A DNA stretch of 64,000 bases, taken from Vibrio penaeicida. Lineage in GTDB: Bacteria; Pseudomonadota; Gammaproteobacteria; Enterobacterales; Vibrionaceae. The notes beneath the pieces were generated by a model. That model was not told the origin of the DNA and did not search any database. It saw only the letters and a list, made by a program, of their open reading frames with translations. The position numbers were made by a program, and so were the translations under genes. This document shows positions 19,863-29,387 of this stretch, one piece after another (the first letter of the stretch is position 1; the number at the start of each line of letters is the position of its first letter). The stretch is taken from assembly GCF_030689305.1 (NCBI RefSeq), contig NZ_JAUYVM010000001.1, positions 434,001 through 498,000 on the forward strand. The letters run 5' to 3'.

Positions 19863-22016
19863 ATGTCACGTACTATTATGCTTATCCCTACTAGCGCAGG
19901 TGTTGGTCTTACCAGTGTTAGCATGGGCGTTTTACGCGCTATGGAGCGTAAAGGCGTTAAAGTTTCATTCTACAAGCCAATCGCACAGCCACGCAGCGGC
20001 GGTGACCAACCTGATCTGACGTCAACTATTGTTAGTTTCAATAGCGACATGAAAATTGGCGATCCTACGCCGATGACCCAAGCTGAAGCACTTATTGGTG
20101 CTGAAAAAATGGATGAGCTGCTTGAAACTGTGGTTGAGCGTTACAACCGAATTAATAAAGATTCCGATGTGACACTTATCGAAGGTTTGGTTCCGACTCG
20201 TAAGCATCCATTTGCTAACCAAGTCAATGCAGAGATTGCGAAAACGTTGGGTGCTGAAATCGTATTTGTTGCGACACCAGGCACTGACAATCCAACTCAG
20301 TTAAAAGAGCGAATCGAAGTTGCTTGTTCTAACTTTGGTGGAACAAAAAATAAGAGCATTTCTGGCGTTATTATTAACAAGCTGAACGCTCCTGTTGATG
20401 ATGCTGGTCGTACTCGTCCTGATCTGTCTGAAATCTTTGATGATGCAGACAGTGCGCACCAAGCGAACCTAGAAGTGATGCAAATATTCAACTCTAGTCC
20501 AATTCGCGTGCTAGGTTGCGTGCCTTGGAGCATCGACCTGATTGCTACTCGTGCTATTGATATGGCAAAGCACTTGAACGCAGACATCATCAATGAAGGC
20601 GATATTGCGAGCCGTCGTATCAAGAGCATCACGTTCTGTGCACGTTCGCTTCCAAATATGATTGAGCACTTCCGACCTGGCTCTCTGCTTGTTACATCAG
20701 CCGATCGTCCAGACGTTATCGTTGCAGCCGCTTTGGCTTCGATGAATGGCGTTGAGATTGGTGCAATTTTACTGACGGGTGGCTACGATATCCCTAGTGA
20801 AATCGTTGACCTATGTAAACCTGCTTTTGAAACAGGATTGCCGATCTTCAAGGCACAAGGTAACACTTGGCAGACATCTTTGAACCTACAAAGCTTTAGC
20901 CTAGAAGTACCTGCGGATGACCGTGAGCGAATTGAGTTCGTTAACGACCACGTTGCCAGCCACATTGATGGCCCTTGGATTGACACTCTAACCGAGGGCT
21001 CTGCTGCGGTTCGTCGTCTAAGCCCACCAGCATTCCGTTACCAGCTAACTGAATTTGCTCGTCGCGCTGCAAAACGTATTGTACTTCCTGAAGGCGATGA
21101 GCCACGTACCGTGAAAGCAGCAGCTATCTGTGCGGAACGTGGTATTGCCGAGTGTGTACTTTTAGGTAACCCAGAAGAGATTAAGCGTGTAGCAGAACAG
21201 CAAGGTGTTGTTTTAGGCAGCGGCGTTGAGATCATCGACCCAACAGTCGTTCGCGAAAAATACATTGCTCGCTTGGTTGAGTTGCGTAAGAACAAAGGCA
21301 TGACGGAAGTCGTTGCACGTGAGCAATTAGAAGACACAGTGGTTCTTGGCACAATGATGCTAGAGCGCGAAGAAGTTGATGGCTTGGTTTCTGGTGCGGT
21401 TCATACAACGGCTAACACCATTCGTCCACCGCTTCAGCTTATCAAGACAGCACCTAGCGCTTCTCTTGTTTCGTCAGTGTTCTTTATGCTTCTGCCTGAT
21501 CAAGTTTTGGTTTACGGTGACTGTGCTATCAACCCAGATCCAAACGCGGAGCAACTGGCAGAAATTGCGATTCAGTCAGCAGATTCTGCAGCTGCATTTG
21601 GTATCGATCCACGCGTTGCAATGATCTCATACTCGACAGGAACATCCGGTCAGGGTGCAGACGTTGAAAAAGTACGTGAAGCAACCAAAATTGCTCAAGA
21701 AAAGCGTCCTGATTTGGTTATTGATGGTCCACTTCAATACGATGCTGCAATCATGGAAAACGTAGCTGCTTCTAAAGCACCTAACTCTCCGGTAGCGGGT
21801 AAAGCGACTGTATTTGTATTCCCAGACCTAAACACCGGTAACACAACGTACAAAGCGGTTCAGCGTAGTGCGGATCTTGTTTCAATTGGTCCAATGCTTC
21901 AGGGCATGCGTAAACCTGTTAACGATTTGTCTCGTGGCGCTTTGGTTGACGACATTGTTTACACTGTTGCACTGACTGCCATTCAGGCGAAACAAGCAGA
22001 AGAAGCCGACGCTTAA
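19863..22016 (+). CDS. pta: Phosphate acetyltransferase, long form
   Basis: Interconverts acetyl-CoA and acetyl phosphate; with AckA it forms the acetate overflow and uptake route and sets the acetyl-phosphate pool. The 717-residue protein is the long enteric type: an N-terminal BioD-like P-loop domain ([16 protein letters not shown]), a central DRTGG domain (residues about 210-330) and the C-terminal catalytic PTA domain from about residue 390, with [14 protein letters not shown] and the [10 protein letters not shown] motif. The N-terminal domains regulate the enzyme through metabolites. A terminator follows. Confidence 0.98.
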   Translation: MSRTIMLIPTSAGVGLTSVSMGVLRAMERKGVKVSFYKPIAQPRSGGDQPDLTSTIVSFNSDMKIGDPTPMTQAEALIGAEKMDELLETVVERYNRINKDSDVTLIEGLVPTRKHPFANQVNAEIAKTLGAEIVFVATPGTDNPTQLKERIEVACSNFGGTKNKSISGVIINKLNAPVDDAGRTRPDLSEIFDDADSAHQANLEVMQIFNSSPIRVLGCVPWSIDLIATRAIDMAKHLNADIINEGDIASRRIKSITFCARSLPNMIEHFRPGSLLVTSADRPDVIVAAALASMNGVEIGAILLTGGYDIPSEIVDLCKPAFETGLPIFKAQGNTWQTSLNLQSFSLEVPADDRERIEFVNDHVASHIDGPWIDTLTEGSAAVRRLSPPAFRYQLTEFARRAAKRIVLPEGDEPRTVKAAAICAERGIAECVLLGNPEEIKRVAEQQGVVLGSGVEIIDPTVVREKYIARLVELRKNKGMTEVVAREQLEDTVVLGTMMLEREEVDGLVSGAVHTTANTIRPPLQLIKTAPSASLVSSVFFMLLPDQVLVYGDCAINPDPNAEQLAEIAIQSADSAAAFGIDPRVAMISYSTGTSGQGADVEKVREATKIAQEKRPDLVIDGPLQYDAAIMENVAASKAPNSPVAGKATVFVFPDLNTGNTTYKAVQRSADLVSIGPMLQGMRKPVNDLSRGALVDDIVYTVALTAIQAKQAEEADA

Positions 22017-22031
22017 TTCTGTGCAAGAATC

Positions 22032-22058
22032 AAAAAACCGCCTGCTGGCGGTTTTTTT
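22032..22058 (+). terminator. Terminator of ackA-pta
   Basis: Stem AAAAAACCGCC / GGCGGTTTTTT with a TGCT loop and a T run, 16 bases past the pta stop. Confidence 0.93.
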
Positions 22059-22130
22059 GTACCTGTCCAAATTGATTTTAAAACTTTTGATAAATCGACC
22101 ATTCACAAAGTCGACCTTTCACAAATAAGA

Positions 22131-22159
22131 AAGCCCCTTCCTCAAAGAGGAAGGGGCTT
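22131..22159 (-). terminator. Terminator of the Tim44-domain gene
   Basis: A 13-bp stem AAGCCCCTTCCTC / GAGGAAGGGGCTT with a 3-base loop. On the minus strand it is followed by TCTTATTTG. It lies 28 bases past the stop at 22187. Confidence 0.8.
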
Positions 22160-22186
22160 ATGTCTGTAGAGTAACTAAATTAAACG

Positions 22187-23059
22187 TTACGCTTGAATAC
22201 CAACAATCAGCCATGGTGCATTAGGTTGCGTTAAATCACGCTCTAAGTGCCAAACGTCTGTGATGTCTTCTTCTACGCCTTCAGCTGCGTCGCGGTAACG
22301 ACCACTAAATTGAAGGCTAAGCTGTGCAGACGTTGCATTGTGATCTGCACGAACAATTTCAGCATCCACGTACATAACGTCAGTGTGTTGCTCACCTTCT
22401 AGCTTTGCACGTTCTGCAGATAGGTCATCAAACAAACCAGGAGAAACGTACTCACGAATCGTTTCTAATTCGTTGTGGTTCCACGCACCTTGCAATTTGC
22501 GGTAGTGCTCACGAGAACCATTAACAAATGCAGCATGATCAAAACCCGGTGGGTAATTGTGTGGAACGTCACTTGTACCTGCAGCTCCAAATCCGCCAGA
22601 TAACGGCTGAGTCTGCTCGAAGTTATGAACATTTGGCTGCTGTTGTGGTTCAAACGTATTGCGGTTTGCACCAGAATAAGCCGGTTGTTGTTGATTCATA
22701 CTGCCTTGCTTGGAGGCAAGCATACCTTTCATCAACTTAAAGATAACAAAGGCAATCAATCCCATGATCAGAATATCCATAAACTGGATACCTTCAAACG
22801 CACCGCCAAAGAATGCTGCTAGTAGTCCGCCCGCAAGTAAACCGCCTAGCAAACCACCCATTAAGCCTTTTTTGCCACTGGTTTGTTTACCTTGATCTTT
22901 GCCGACAGTATTAGTGTTTTGTTGTTGCTGTTTTGGAGCAGGCGCAGTTTTGTGGCTTTTACCAAATGATTTACCACCACCGAATTTCTTTGCTTCAGCA
23001 ATCGGTGCAGCGGTGACGGAAATCATCAATAAAGCGACAAACGCAAATAATCGTTTCAT
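22187..23059 (-). CDS. Tim44-like domain membrane protein
   Basis: A 290-residue protein with a signal-peptide-like start (MKRLFAFVALLMISVTAAPIAEA), a lysine/glycine/glutamine-rich low-complexity stretch, glycine-rich hydrophobic segments (GLMGGLLGGLLAGGLL and IQFMDILIMGLIAFVIFKLM) and a C-terminal Tim44-like fold from about residue 170 (FVNGSREHYRKLQGAWNHNELETIREYVSPGLFDDL). Tim44 domains bind membranes or proteins; bacterial roles are largely unsettled. It is transcribed away from the TetR gene across a 323-base gap. Single-gene unit with its own terminator. Confidence 0.85.
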   Translation of the reverse strand: MKRLFAFVALLMISVTAAPIAEAKKFGGGKSFGKSHKTAPAPKQQQQNTNTVGKDQGKQTSGKKGLMGGLLGGLLAGGLLAAFFGGAFEGIQFMDILIMGLIAFVIFKLMKGMLASKQGSMNQQQPAYSGANRNTFEPQQQPNVHNFEQTQPLSGGFGAAGTSDVPHNYPPGFDHAAFVNGSREHYRKLQGAWNHNELETIREYVSPGLFDDLSAERAKLEGEQHTDVMYVDAEIVRADHNATSAQLSLQFSGRYRDAAEGVEEDITDVWHLERDLTQPNAPWLIVGIQA

Positions 23060-23321
23060 CGTTATTTTCTCTTAATTCTGATTTTAACAGTACGTACATA
23101 TGGGCAACCCAAGCGAAAAACAAGGCGACACAAGTACTTTAAGAATCATAGCCTCAAGTTGTTAACAATAAAATACGTGCAACACAAATGTGTGTTTCAG
23201 GATATTGCTAACAAAATCATCATTAGAGTGTACAATTCATTGAAAAATGACAAAACTGTACGTAGATACGCATCCGTACAGCTCAGATTTCAGTAATTTG
23301 AGCTCACAAGTGTTTCTCATC

Positions 23322-23367
23322 TTGACCCCTATATAAGCGACACTTAAAATAATGAACATTGTTCATT
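23322..23367 (+). promoter_or_regulatory. Promoter and overlapping palindromic operator of the tetR-like gene
   Basis: TTGACC (23322-23327), a 17-base spacer and TAAAAT (23345-23350) form a good sigma-70 promoter. The perfect 17-bp palindrome AATGAACATTGTTCATT (23351-23367) begins directly after the -10 box and covers the expected start of transcription. That is the classic position for repressor autocontrol, here presumably by the TetR-family product encoded 15 bases downstream. Upstream, 23060-23321 shows nothing else I can name. Confidence 0.75.
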
Positions 23368-23382
23368 TTAATACATTCAACC

Positions 23383-23979
23383 ATGGCCAGACGTAACGAT
23401 CATACACGTGAAGAATTGATAGCACTTACCCTTGATAACGTGAAATCTTTCCTTGAAGAAAAACCTCACCACGAGCTCAGCCTCCGAAAGATTGCCAACA
23501 TGATTGGTTACGTCCCTAGCACTCTTGTAAATGTATTTGGCAATTATAATTTATTGCTTTTACAAGCTGTTGCACAAACTTTGGATGAGCTATCGCAGCA
23601 AGCAGAAAAAGCCGTTGAGGATGCTCAACACCCCATTGATGCCCTACATAAGCTGGCGTATTGTTACCACGATTTTGCTTTGGCACACCCACATCGCTGG
23701 CAGCTCATTTTTCAGCACACGATGAACGGGGAAGAGTTACCGACTTGGCAGTCAGAGCGAATAGACAAAATGACTGGCATGCTTGAGAGCCTAATTCAAA
23801 TGATCACCCCTGAAGGATCTGATCAGAACGTAGTCGAAGCCAGTCGAGTTCTTTGGGCAGGTGTACATGGAATTACCTTGCTTAGCGTAGACGATAAATT
23901 TTTTTCTGCGTCGCCAATCGATGGCAAAATTTTGATCGACAACCTACTGTCCAACTATTTAGCTAACTGGCAAGCATAA
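23383..23979 (+). CDS. TetR/AcrR-family transcriptional regulator
   Basis: A 198-residue regulator with the N-terminal helix-turn-helix (residues about 28-52, LSLRKIANMIGYVPSTLVNVFGNYNLLL) and an all-helical C-terminal ligand domain (YHDFALAHPHRWQLIFQHTM, similar to the WHG-type C-terminus). The ATG at 23383 is preferred over the in-frame TTG at 23359, which lies inside the operator palindrome. There is no clear ribosome site, so the message may be nearly leaderless. It is 9 bases ahead of the MFS/acyltransferase gene and likely represses both. Confidence 0.88.
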   Translation: MARRNDHTREELIALTLDNVKSFLEEKPHHELSLRKIANMIGYVPSTLVNVFGNYNLLLLQAVAQTLDELSQQAEKAVEDAQHPIDALHKLAYCYHDFALAHPHRWQLIFQHTMNGEELPTWQSERIDKMTGMLESLIQMITPEGSDQNVVEASRVLWAGVHGITLLSVDDKFFSASPIDGKILIDNLLSNYLANWQA

Positions 23980-23988
23980 GGAATTTGA

Positions 23989-25863
23989 ATGCCTAAACAG
24001 CACCCGTCTTTAATGACACAAAAGCGCTTTCTCCCGTACTTTATCACACAATTTTTTGGCGCATTTAACGACAATATCTTTAAAAATGTCTTGTTGTTAT
24101 TTGTTGCTTTCGCCGGAACTGAAGCCCTTCCTGTATCAAGTAATCTGTTTATAAATCTCGCGGCCGGTTTGTTTATTCTGCCTTTCTTTTTGTTTTCGGC
24201 TTCCGCTGGCGTCTTAGCCGACAAATACGAAAAGAGCGCCTATATACGGAAAGTGAAGTTGGCGGAAATTGCCATCATGACATTGGGCGCGATCGGTTTC
24301 GTAACCGAAAGCTACTTGATATTGCTGATTTTGCTCTTCTTGATGGGGACGCAATCTGCGTTTTTCGGCCCTGTTAAATACGCTTTGCTCCCGCAACATC
24401 TAAAGCGCGATGAGCTTGTTCCAGGAAATGCATTAGTAGAAACGGGGACTTTCCTTGCTATTTTGCTCGGCACCCTTGGTGCTGGCGTCATTGCGTCAGT
24501 TGATAATGCAACGACGGTAGCGGCACTGTGCGTTGTCGGGTTTGCTTTTTGTGGTTATGTAGCAAGCCGTTCTATCCCAGAGGCTGCCCCTACCGCTCCA
24601 GATGTCGAATTTAAGTGGCGTCCAATTTCACAAACGAAAAACACGTTGGCGATAGCGAAACGTGACCGTGTCGTTTTTCAAGCCATTATGGCGATCAGTT
24701 GGTTCTGGTTTCTTGGTGCAAGCTACCTCACTCAGTTCCCCAATTACACAAAGCTACACTTAAATGGCAATGAAAGCGCCGTCTCTTTTTTGCTTGCGCT
24801 GTTTTCAGTTGGAATCGCTATTGGTTCAATGGCGTGTGACCGTATATCCAAACATAAGTTGGAGCCCGGTATCGTACCTGTCGGTAGCTTTGGTATCAGC
24901 GTTTTTGGCGTCATGATGGCAACGCTCACTCCTGAATCTTTACCAGTGTTCAACGATTTTACGAGCTTTCTTACCTACCCTGAGCTTTGGCCGGTGTTCT
25001 TTAGCTTACTCATGTTGGGCGCATCTGGCGGTTTGTTTATTGTCCCACTCTATACATTGATGCAGACCCAAGCGCGTGAAAATGAGCGAGCCCAAATCAT
25101 TGCTGCCAACAACATTTATAACTCCATTTACATGGTGGGTAGCGCGGTGTTGGGCATTGTGTGCCTTAGCGTGCTCGAACTGGCTATTCCAACCCTCTTT
25201 TTACTGCTTGCCGTATTGAATATATTTGTTGCCACTTACGTGTATTGGCAAGTGCCTATGTTCTTATCTCGATTGGTGTTGTGGATGTTCACCCACACCA
25301 TGTATCGAGTTAAGCACAAGAACCTGACCAACATACCAAAAGAAGGTGGGGCTTTGATTGTCTGCAATCACGTCAGCTATATGGACGCGCTACTTATGAT
25401 TGGTGCTTGCAAACGCCAAATACGTTTTGTCATGGAAGAGGAATACGCTCATTTCCCTCCGATTAAAACACTATTGGAGAACGGTGGCGTTATCGCGATT
25501 GACGGAACTAACAGTCGCTCTGTTCGCCAAGCATTTAATGAGGTAAAAAAAGCACTCAATAATGGCGACGTTGTTTGCATTTTCCCAGAGGGTCGATTGA
25601 CCAATGACGGCAACATGAATTCGTTCATGCGCGGAATGGATTTGATTCTTAGGCGTTCCCCAGTCCCTGTCATTCCAATGGCACTCAAAGGGCTTTGGGG
25701 CAGTTACTTTAGCCGTTCAAAAGATGGTAGAGCGTGCCATGGTTTCCCACGACGCTTTTGGTCCAAAGTGGAGATTGAGGCAGGTCAACCTGTTCAGCCA
25801 AAAGATGCCACAACAGAATACATGTTTGAAAAAGTATCTGAACTTCGCGGTGACTGGCGCTAA
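23989..25863 (+). CDS. MFS transporter fused to PlsC-type acyltransferase (LplT-Aas-like)
   Basis: A 624-residue inner-membrane protein. Residues 1-410 form a 12-segment MFS transporter resembling the lysophospholipid flippase LplT (FFGAFNDNIFKNVLLL near the start). Residues from about 430 form a glycerol-phosphate-type acyltransferase with the catalytic H461xxxxD466 (NHVSYMD) and FPEGRLTNDG. In E. coli, LplT and the acyltransferase Aas are separate and Aas also carries an acyl-ACP synthetase domain, which is absent here. A role in lysophospholipid import and re-acylation is inference. Co-transcribed with the TetR gene. Confidence 0.88.
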   Translation: MPKQHPSLMTQKRFLPYFITQFFGAFNDNIFKNVLLLFVAFAGTEALPVSSNLFINLAAGLFILPFFLFSASAGVLADKYEKSAYIRKVKLAEIAIMTLGAIGFVTESYLILLILLFLMGTQSAFFGPVKYALLPQHLKRDELVPGNALVETGTFLAILLGTLGAGVIASVDNATTVAALCVVGFAFCGYVASRSIPEAAPTAPDVEFKWRPISQTKNTLAIAKRDRVVFQAIMAISWFWFLGASYLTQFPNYTKLHLNGNESAVSFLLALFSVGIAIGSMACDRISKHKLEPGIVPVGSFGISVFGVMMATLTPESLPVFNDFTSFLTYPELWPVFFSLLMLGASGGLFIVPLYTLMQTQARENERAQIIAANNIYNSIYMVGSAVLGIVCLSVLELAIPTLFLLLAVLNIFVATYVYWQVPMFLSRLVLWMFTHTMYRVKHKNLTNIPKEGGALIVCNHVSYMDALLMIGACKRQIRFVMEEEYAHFPPIKTLLENGGVIAIDGTNSRSVRQAFNEVKKALNNGDVVCIFPEGRLTNDGNMNSFMRGMDLILRRSPVPVIPMALKGLWGSYFSRSKDGRACHGFPRRFWSKVEIEAGQPVQPKDATTEYMFEKVSELRGDWR

Positions 25864-25906
25864 CCAATATTACTTTTTTCGACCAAAACTGTACTCACTA
25901 AAATTC

Positions 25907-25931
25907 AAAAGAGCGGCTAAGCCGCTCTTTT
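25907..25931. terminator. Bidirectional terminator between the MFS/acyltransferase gene and menE
   Basis: An 11-bp stem AAAAGAGCGGC / GCCGCTCTTTT with a 3-base loop lies in the convergent gap, 44 bases past the plus-strand stop and 37 bases past the menE stop. Confidence 0.8.
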
Positions 25932-25967
25932 GGTTTGGATTAGTTCTAACTCTATGCTTGATCGCTT

Positions 25968-27365
25968 TTAGGCTCGTTCACTAAGCCACGTTTCCAGCCA
26001 TTTCCTAGAGATCTTAACTCCCCCGTTTTTTTGGGGATCGCTTGGCATTAAGTGATACTCAATCGGCCACTTGAACTTTTCAAGCTTACTCACCAGAGTA
26101 CGTTCATAGACTTTTTTAGGTTGTAACGAATCCGTATCAAGTACCGCAACTGGTCTGAAACCATAGACTTCATCCTTAACTGGAATGACGATGGCGACTC
26201 GTATATCAATGTGAGCACTGAGAACTGCTTCAATCTCTTCGCAATGAATGTTTTCGCCACCGGAAATAAATCGGTTATCTTTACGACCAACGACAATCAA
26301 CTCGTCATCTTCTAGGTAACCCAAATCTCCCGTTGAAAACCAACCATCTTCATTTTGTAGGTGTTTAATCTGCCCTTGACGGTAATACCCACTGGATAAC
26401 GTATCCCCTCTTAGCCTAATCTCTCCCTCAACACATTGTATTTCTCTGCATGGCAGAACCTTACCCGAGGAAAGTTTTTGATTGGTACGCTTTGCCGTCA
26501 CTGTCGATGCAGCTTCAGTAAGCCCATACCCCATCCAAGTGTCGATACCTCGGTTTTGAGCACCTTCAATAAGAGTACTTGGAATGTGACTACCACCGAG
26601 CAATACTCTTTTCAGTAAGCCCAAATCGCCACTATCGAGAAGCCGCTTCAACTGAGTAGAAACCAGTGACGCGTGAGTAACAAACCTCAAATCATGAAGC
26701 CAACCTTTTGACGTAGGAATCGACATCGTCGCACCTGATACCAACCACCGCCAGAATATGGCAAGCCCTGATACGTGATAAAGAGGCAAGCTTAATAACC
26801 ACGAGTCACCCCATTTAAACTCAAACTCACTTAGTAGCCCTGTTGCAGAAGCAAGGTGATTGGACTCCGTATGAGCAACCGCTTTTGGATCGCCCGTGGT
26901 CCCAGATGTGAAAATCAAACTCGAAATGGCTGGCTGTAACTGCGGAGAAATAAGCCGATCCTGCTTTTGGCACTCCCACTCACCTGACGGTTGCTGTTCA
27001 AACACCAATACAGGGGTGATGGACTCCAACTTTTTATTGATGACCTCTCTCGGTGAACACGCTATTGGGGCAAAAATCGCCCCAATTTCTTGGCAACTCA
27101 GTGCGATCTCTACAAGAAAGTCATCGTTTTTTCCAACACACGCAACCACATCCCCAGCAGCAACGCCCATTTCATGCAAGTATTCGCTACGAACAATAAC
27201 CTTATTGAGTAACACTTCCCACGTTACATTTTCATCTTCATTCACCAGCGCAATTTCGTTTGAGCGAGAATTCGCCCATTTACGCAATAAAGAGTCTTTT
27301 TGTGGTAAAGGGGCTTTTTGCGGTAAAGGAACTTCTGGCAATAACGTGTTGTTTGGCAATGGCAT
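25968..27365 (-). CDS. menE: o-Succinylbenzoate-CoA ligase MenE
   Basis: Adenylates o-succinylbenzoate and forms its CoA thioester in menaquinone synthesis. The 465-residue ANL enzyme has the P-loop SSLIFTSGTTGDPKAVAHTE at about 150-169, MGYGLTEAAS and the hinge STGDLGYLEDD, followed by GRKDNRFISGGENI. Its first 25 residues carry a proline-rich repeat (PLPQKAPLPQKDS) outside the usual fold. The ATG at 27365 is only one base past AGGA; the TTG two codons on has better spacing, so the exact start is open. Last gene of the men operon, 39 bases after menC. Confidence 0.94.
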   Translation of the reverse strand: MPLPNNTLLPEVPLPQKAPLPQKDSLLRKWANSRSNEIALVNEDENVTWEVLLNKVIVRSEYLHEMGVAAGDVVACVGKNDDFLVEIALSCQEIGAIFAPIACSPREVINKKLESITPVLVFEQQPSGEWECQKQDRLISPQLQPAISSLIFTSGTTGDPKAVAHTESNHLASATGLLSEFEFKWGDSWLLSLPLYHVSGLAIFWRWLVSGATMSIPTSKGWLHDLRFVTHASLVSTQLKRLLDSGDLGLLKRVLLGGSHIPSTLIEGAQNRGIDTWMGYGLTEAASTVTAKRTNQKLSSGKVLPCREIQCVEGEIRLRGDTLSSGYYRQGQIKHLQNEDGWFSTGDLGYLEDDELIVVGRKDNRFISGGENIHCEEIEAVLSAHIDIRVAIVIPVKDEVYGFRPVAVLDTDSLQPKKVYERTLVSKLEKFKWPIEYHLMPSDPQKNGGVKISRKWLETWLSERA

Positions 27366-27404
27366 GTCCTGTGGGTTGACGTACTTTTTAACCGCTACAT
27401 GTTT

Positions 27405-28391
27405 TTAACACTGAAATACGAGCTCTTGGGAATCCAGCGATGTGATGGGTAAGGGTGAACCCGGCCAAGGGACTTCAAGTTGTGAAGTAAATAAGCTCAG
27501 GGTATCTAGCCCCGGCACACTGCTTGGCGTAAGCCAATGCGCCAAGCGGGCAAGTTGATTTAGCCCCAAACTGGACTCCAACGACGAACTAATCACACTG
27601 GATATACCCAGTTTTTCCGCTTGTTTGACCAATGCGGCACAACGTTCAATCGACCCAATCAAACTCGGCTTAATCACCAAGCTTTTCACTCCGGTAAGTT
27701 CCGATAATTTAAAACCCTCTTCTTTAACTGCATGTTGAAGCGTTTCATCCCAAGCGATAGCAATACCAGTATCGATAGCAAACGCTAGGCTTTCACCTGG
27801 TCTTTTACAGGGTTCTTCTAAGAAGGCGATTCGTTGTCGGTATGAAGGATTAACGTGACTCGCAAACTTACGCGCCTCTTCTGGTGACCAAGATCGATTG
27901 GCATCAAGACGAAGGGACAAATCAGGGATGGATTCAAGAAACAGATTCACCAACATTCCATCACGAATAGGTTCGTAGAGACCGACTTTGATTTTGGCTA
28001 CCTTCTCTCCCTGAATGTGGCTAAGGATAGGCAGTAGCTCGTCTGGATCACCCGTACAAAGTGGAGCAACATTGTAGTTGCCGTTTTCAGGTAGCCCACC
28101 CGCCAATTCCATTTGAGCAATAGATAACCCGAAAGCAACCGATGGAAATAAGTCATCTAATTTCAATGCTCCCTCACTTGCCCATCGTGCGAGTGCTTGT
28201 TGTAATTGCTCTCCTGCTTCATCAAAGCTTTCTTGGCTAAAACCCGGAAGAGGTGCTACTTCACCGTATCCGGTTTTCCCCGCTTCGGTAAGTTCGACAA
28301 TCCAACCCTCTCGTTGAGGAAGTTTTTGATCACGTAATATCACCCCGCTATCCATAGCCAGCTGATATCTGTAGAGCTTTACATTTCGCAT
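27405..28391 (-). CDS. menC: o-Succinylbenzoate synthase MenC
   Basis: Enolase-superfamily dehydratase that turns SHCHC into o-succinylbenzoate. The 328-residue protein has the catalytic lysine region AKIKVGLYE, the metal ligands in LRLDANRSW, FLEEP and IAWDET, and the second lysine in SLVIKPSLIG. Length fits the enteric MenC. It follows menB after a 114-base gap that holds a 9-bp inverted repeat, the longest spacing in an otherwise tight operon, so an internal promoter or processing site is possible. Confidence 0.95.
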   Translation of the reverse strand: MRNVKLYRYQLAMDSGVILRDQKLPQREGWIVELTEAGKTGYGEVAPLPGFSQESFDEAGEQLQQALARWASEGALKLDDLFPSVAFGLSIAQMELAGGLPENGNYNVAPLCTGDPDELLPILSHIQGEKVAKIKVGLYEPIRDGMLVNLFLESIPDLSLRLDANRSWSPEEARKFASHVNPSYRQRIAFLEEPCKRPGESLAFAIDTGIAIAWDETLQHAVKEEGFKLSELTGVKSLVIKPSLIGSIERCAALVKQAEKLGISSVISSSLESSLGLNQLARLAHWLTPSSVPGLDTLSLFTSQLEVPWPGSPLPITSLDSQELVFQC

Positions 28392-28430
28392 AGAACTGTC
28401 CTTTTCCTACCTAACTGAGTGGCAAATTAC

Positions 28431-28466
28431 TTTCACGTAAATTGATTTTATTAGGCATAATTTGCC
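28431..28466. other. Inverted repeat in the menB-menC gap
   Basis: GGCAAATTA pairs with TAATTTGCC around an 18-base loop, about 40 bases upstream of the menC start. It is too A+T-rich and loose to be a clear terminator. It could be an operator or a processing hairpin. Confidence 0.4.
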
Positions 28467-28505
28467 AATGACGTTGTTATATACTCAAGCTACCTAAGTA
28501 ACCAA

Positions 28506-29372
28506 TTAGGGATTGCGAGGGAATTTATCAAAGTCAGGGCGGCGCTTTTCATTGAATGCATTCCTACCTTCTTGCCCTTCATCCGTCATGTAGAACATCA
28601 TGGTCGCATTACCTGCGAGCTCTTGAAGTCCAGCCTGACCATCACAATCCGCATTTAATGCCGCTTTCAAACAACGCAGTGCCATAGGGCTATGTTGTAA
28701 TGTTTCTCGGCACCAGCGTACGGTTTCCTTTTCGAGATCTTCAATCGGTACAACGGTATTCACCAGCCCCATATCCAGTGCTTCTTGTGCATTGTAGAAT
28801 CGGCACAAAAACCATATCTCACGAGCCTTTTTCTGCCCTACAATTCGCGCCATGTAAGATGCGCCCCAACCGCCATCAAACGACCCAACTTTCGGTCCAG
28901 TTTGACCAAACTGAGCATTCTCGGCGGCAATGGTCAGGTCACACATCATATGGAGGACATGACCACCACCTACCGCATAACCTGCTACCGCAGCAATCAC
29001 GGGTTTGGGGCATGTTCTAATCTGACGCTGGAAGTCTAGTACATTCAAATGATGTGTGCCGTCATCATCTTGATATCCACCATAATCACCGCGGATTTTC
29101 TGATCACCGCCACTGCAGAAAGCATCTTCGCCTAGCCCTGTTAGGATGATCGCTCCGACCTTATTGTCGTATCGAGCATCAGCCAGAGCGTGAATCATCT
29201 CATTCACCGTTTGTGGTCTAAACGCGTTTCGCACTTGGGGGCGTGCAATAGTAATTTTGGCGATGCCATCGGATGATTTATGGTAATGAATATCTTCATA
29301 ACGATTACTTGAGCTCACCCACTCAACCGGAGCATAAAGCTCCTCTTCTGTAATACCGACCGTTCTTGCCAT
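28506..29372 (-). CDS. menB: 1,4-Dihydroxy-2-naphthoyl-CoA synthase MenB
   Basis: Crotonase-fold enzyme that closes the second ring of menaquinone from o-succinylbenzoyl-CoA. The 288-residue sequence has [36 protein letters not shown] (oxyanion and substrate loop), [19 protein letters not shown] and [13 protein letters not shown], all characteristic of MenB. The conserved C-terminal RRPDF is present. A GGAG ribosome site is 7 bases before the ATG. It lies 15 bases after menH. Confidence 0.97.
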   Translation of the reverse strand: MARTVGITEEELYAPVEWVSSSNRYEDIHYHKSSDGIAKITIARPQVRNAFRPQTVNEMIHALADARYDNKVGAIILTGLGEDAFCSGGDQKIRGDYGGYQDDDGTHHLNVLDFQRQIRTCPKPVIAAVAGYAVGGGHVLHMMCDLTIAAENAQFGQTGPKVGSFDGGWGASYMARIVGQKKAREIWFLCRFYNAQEALDMGLVNTVVPIEDLEKETVRWCRETLQHSPMALRCLKAALNADCDGQAGLQELAGNATMMFYMTDEGQEGRNAFNEKRRPDFDKFPRNP

Positions 29373-29387
29373 AGTTTTCTCCGGAAG

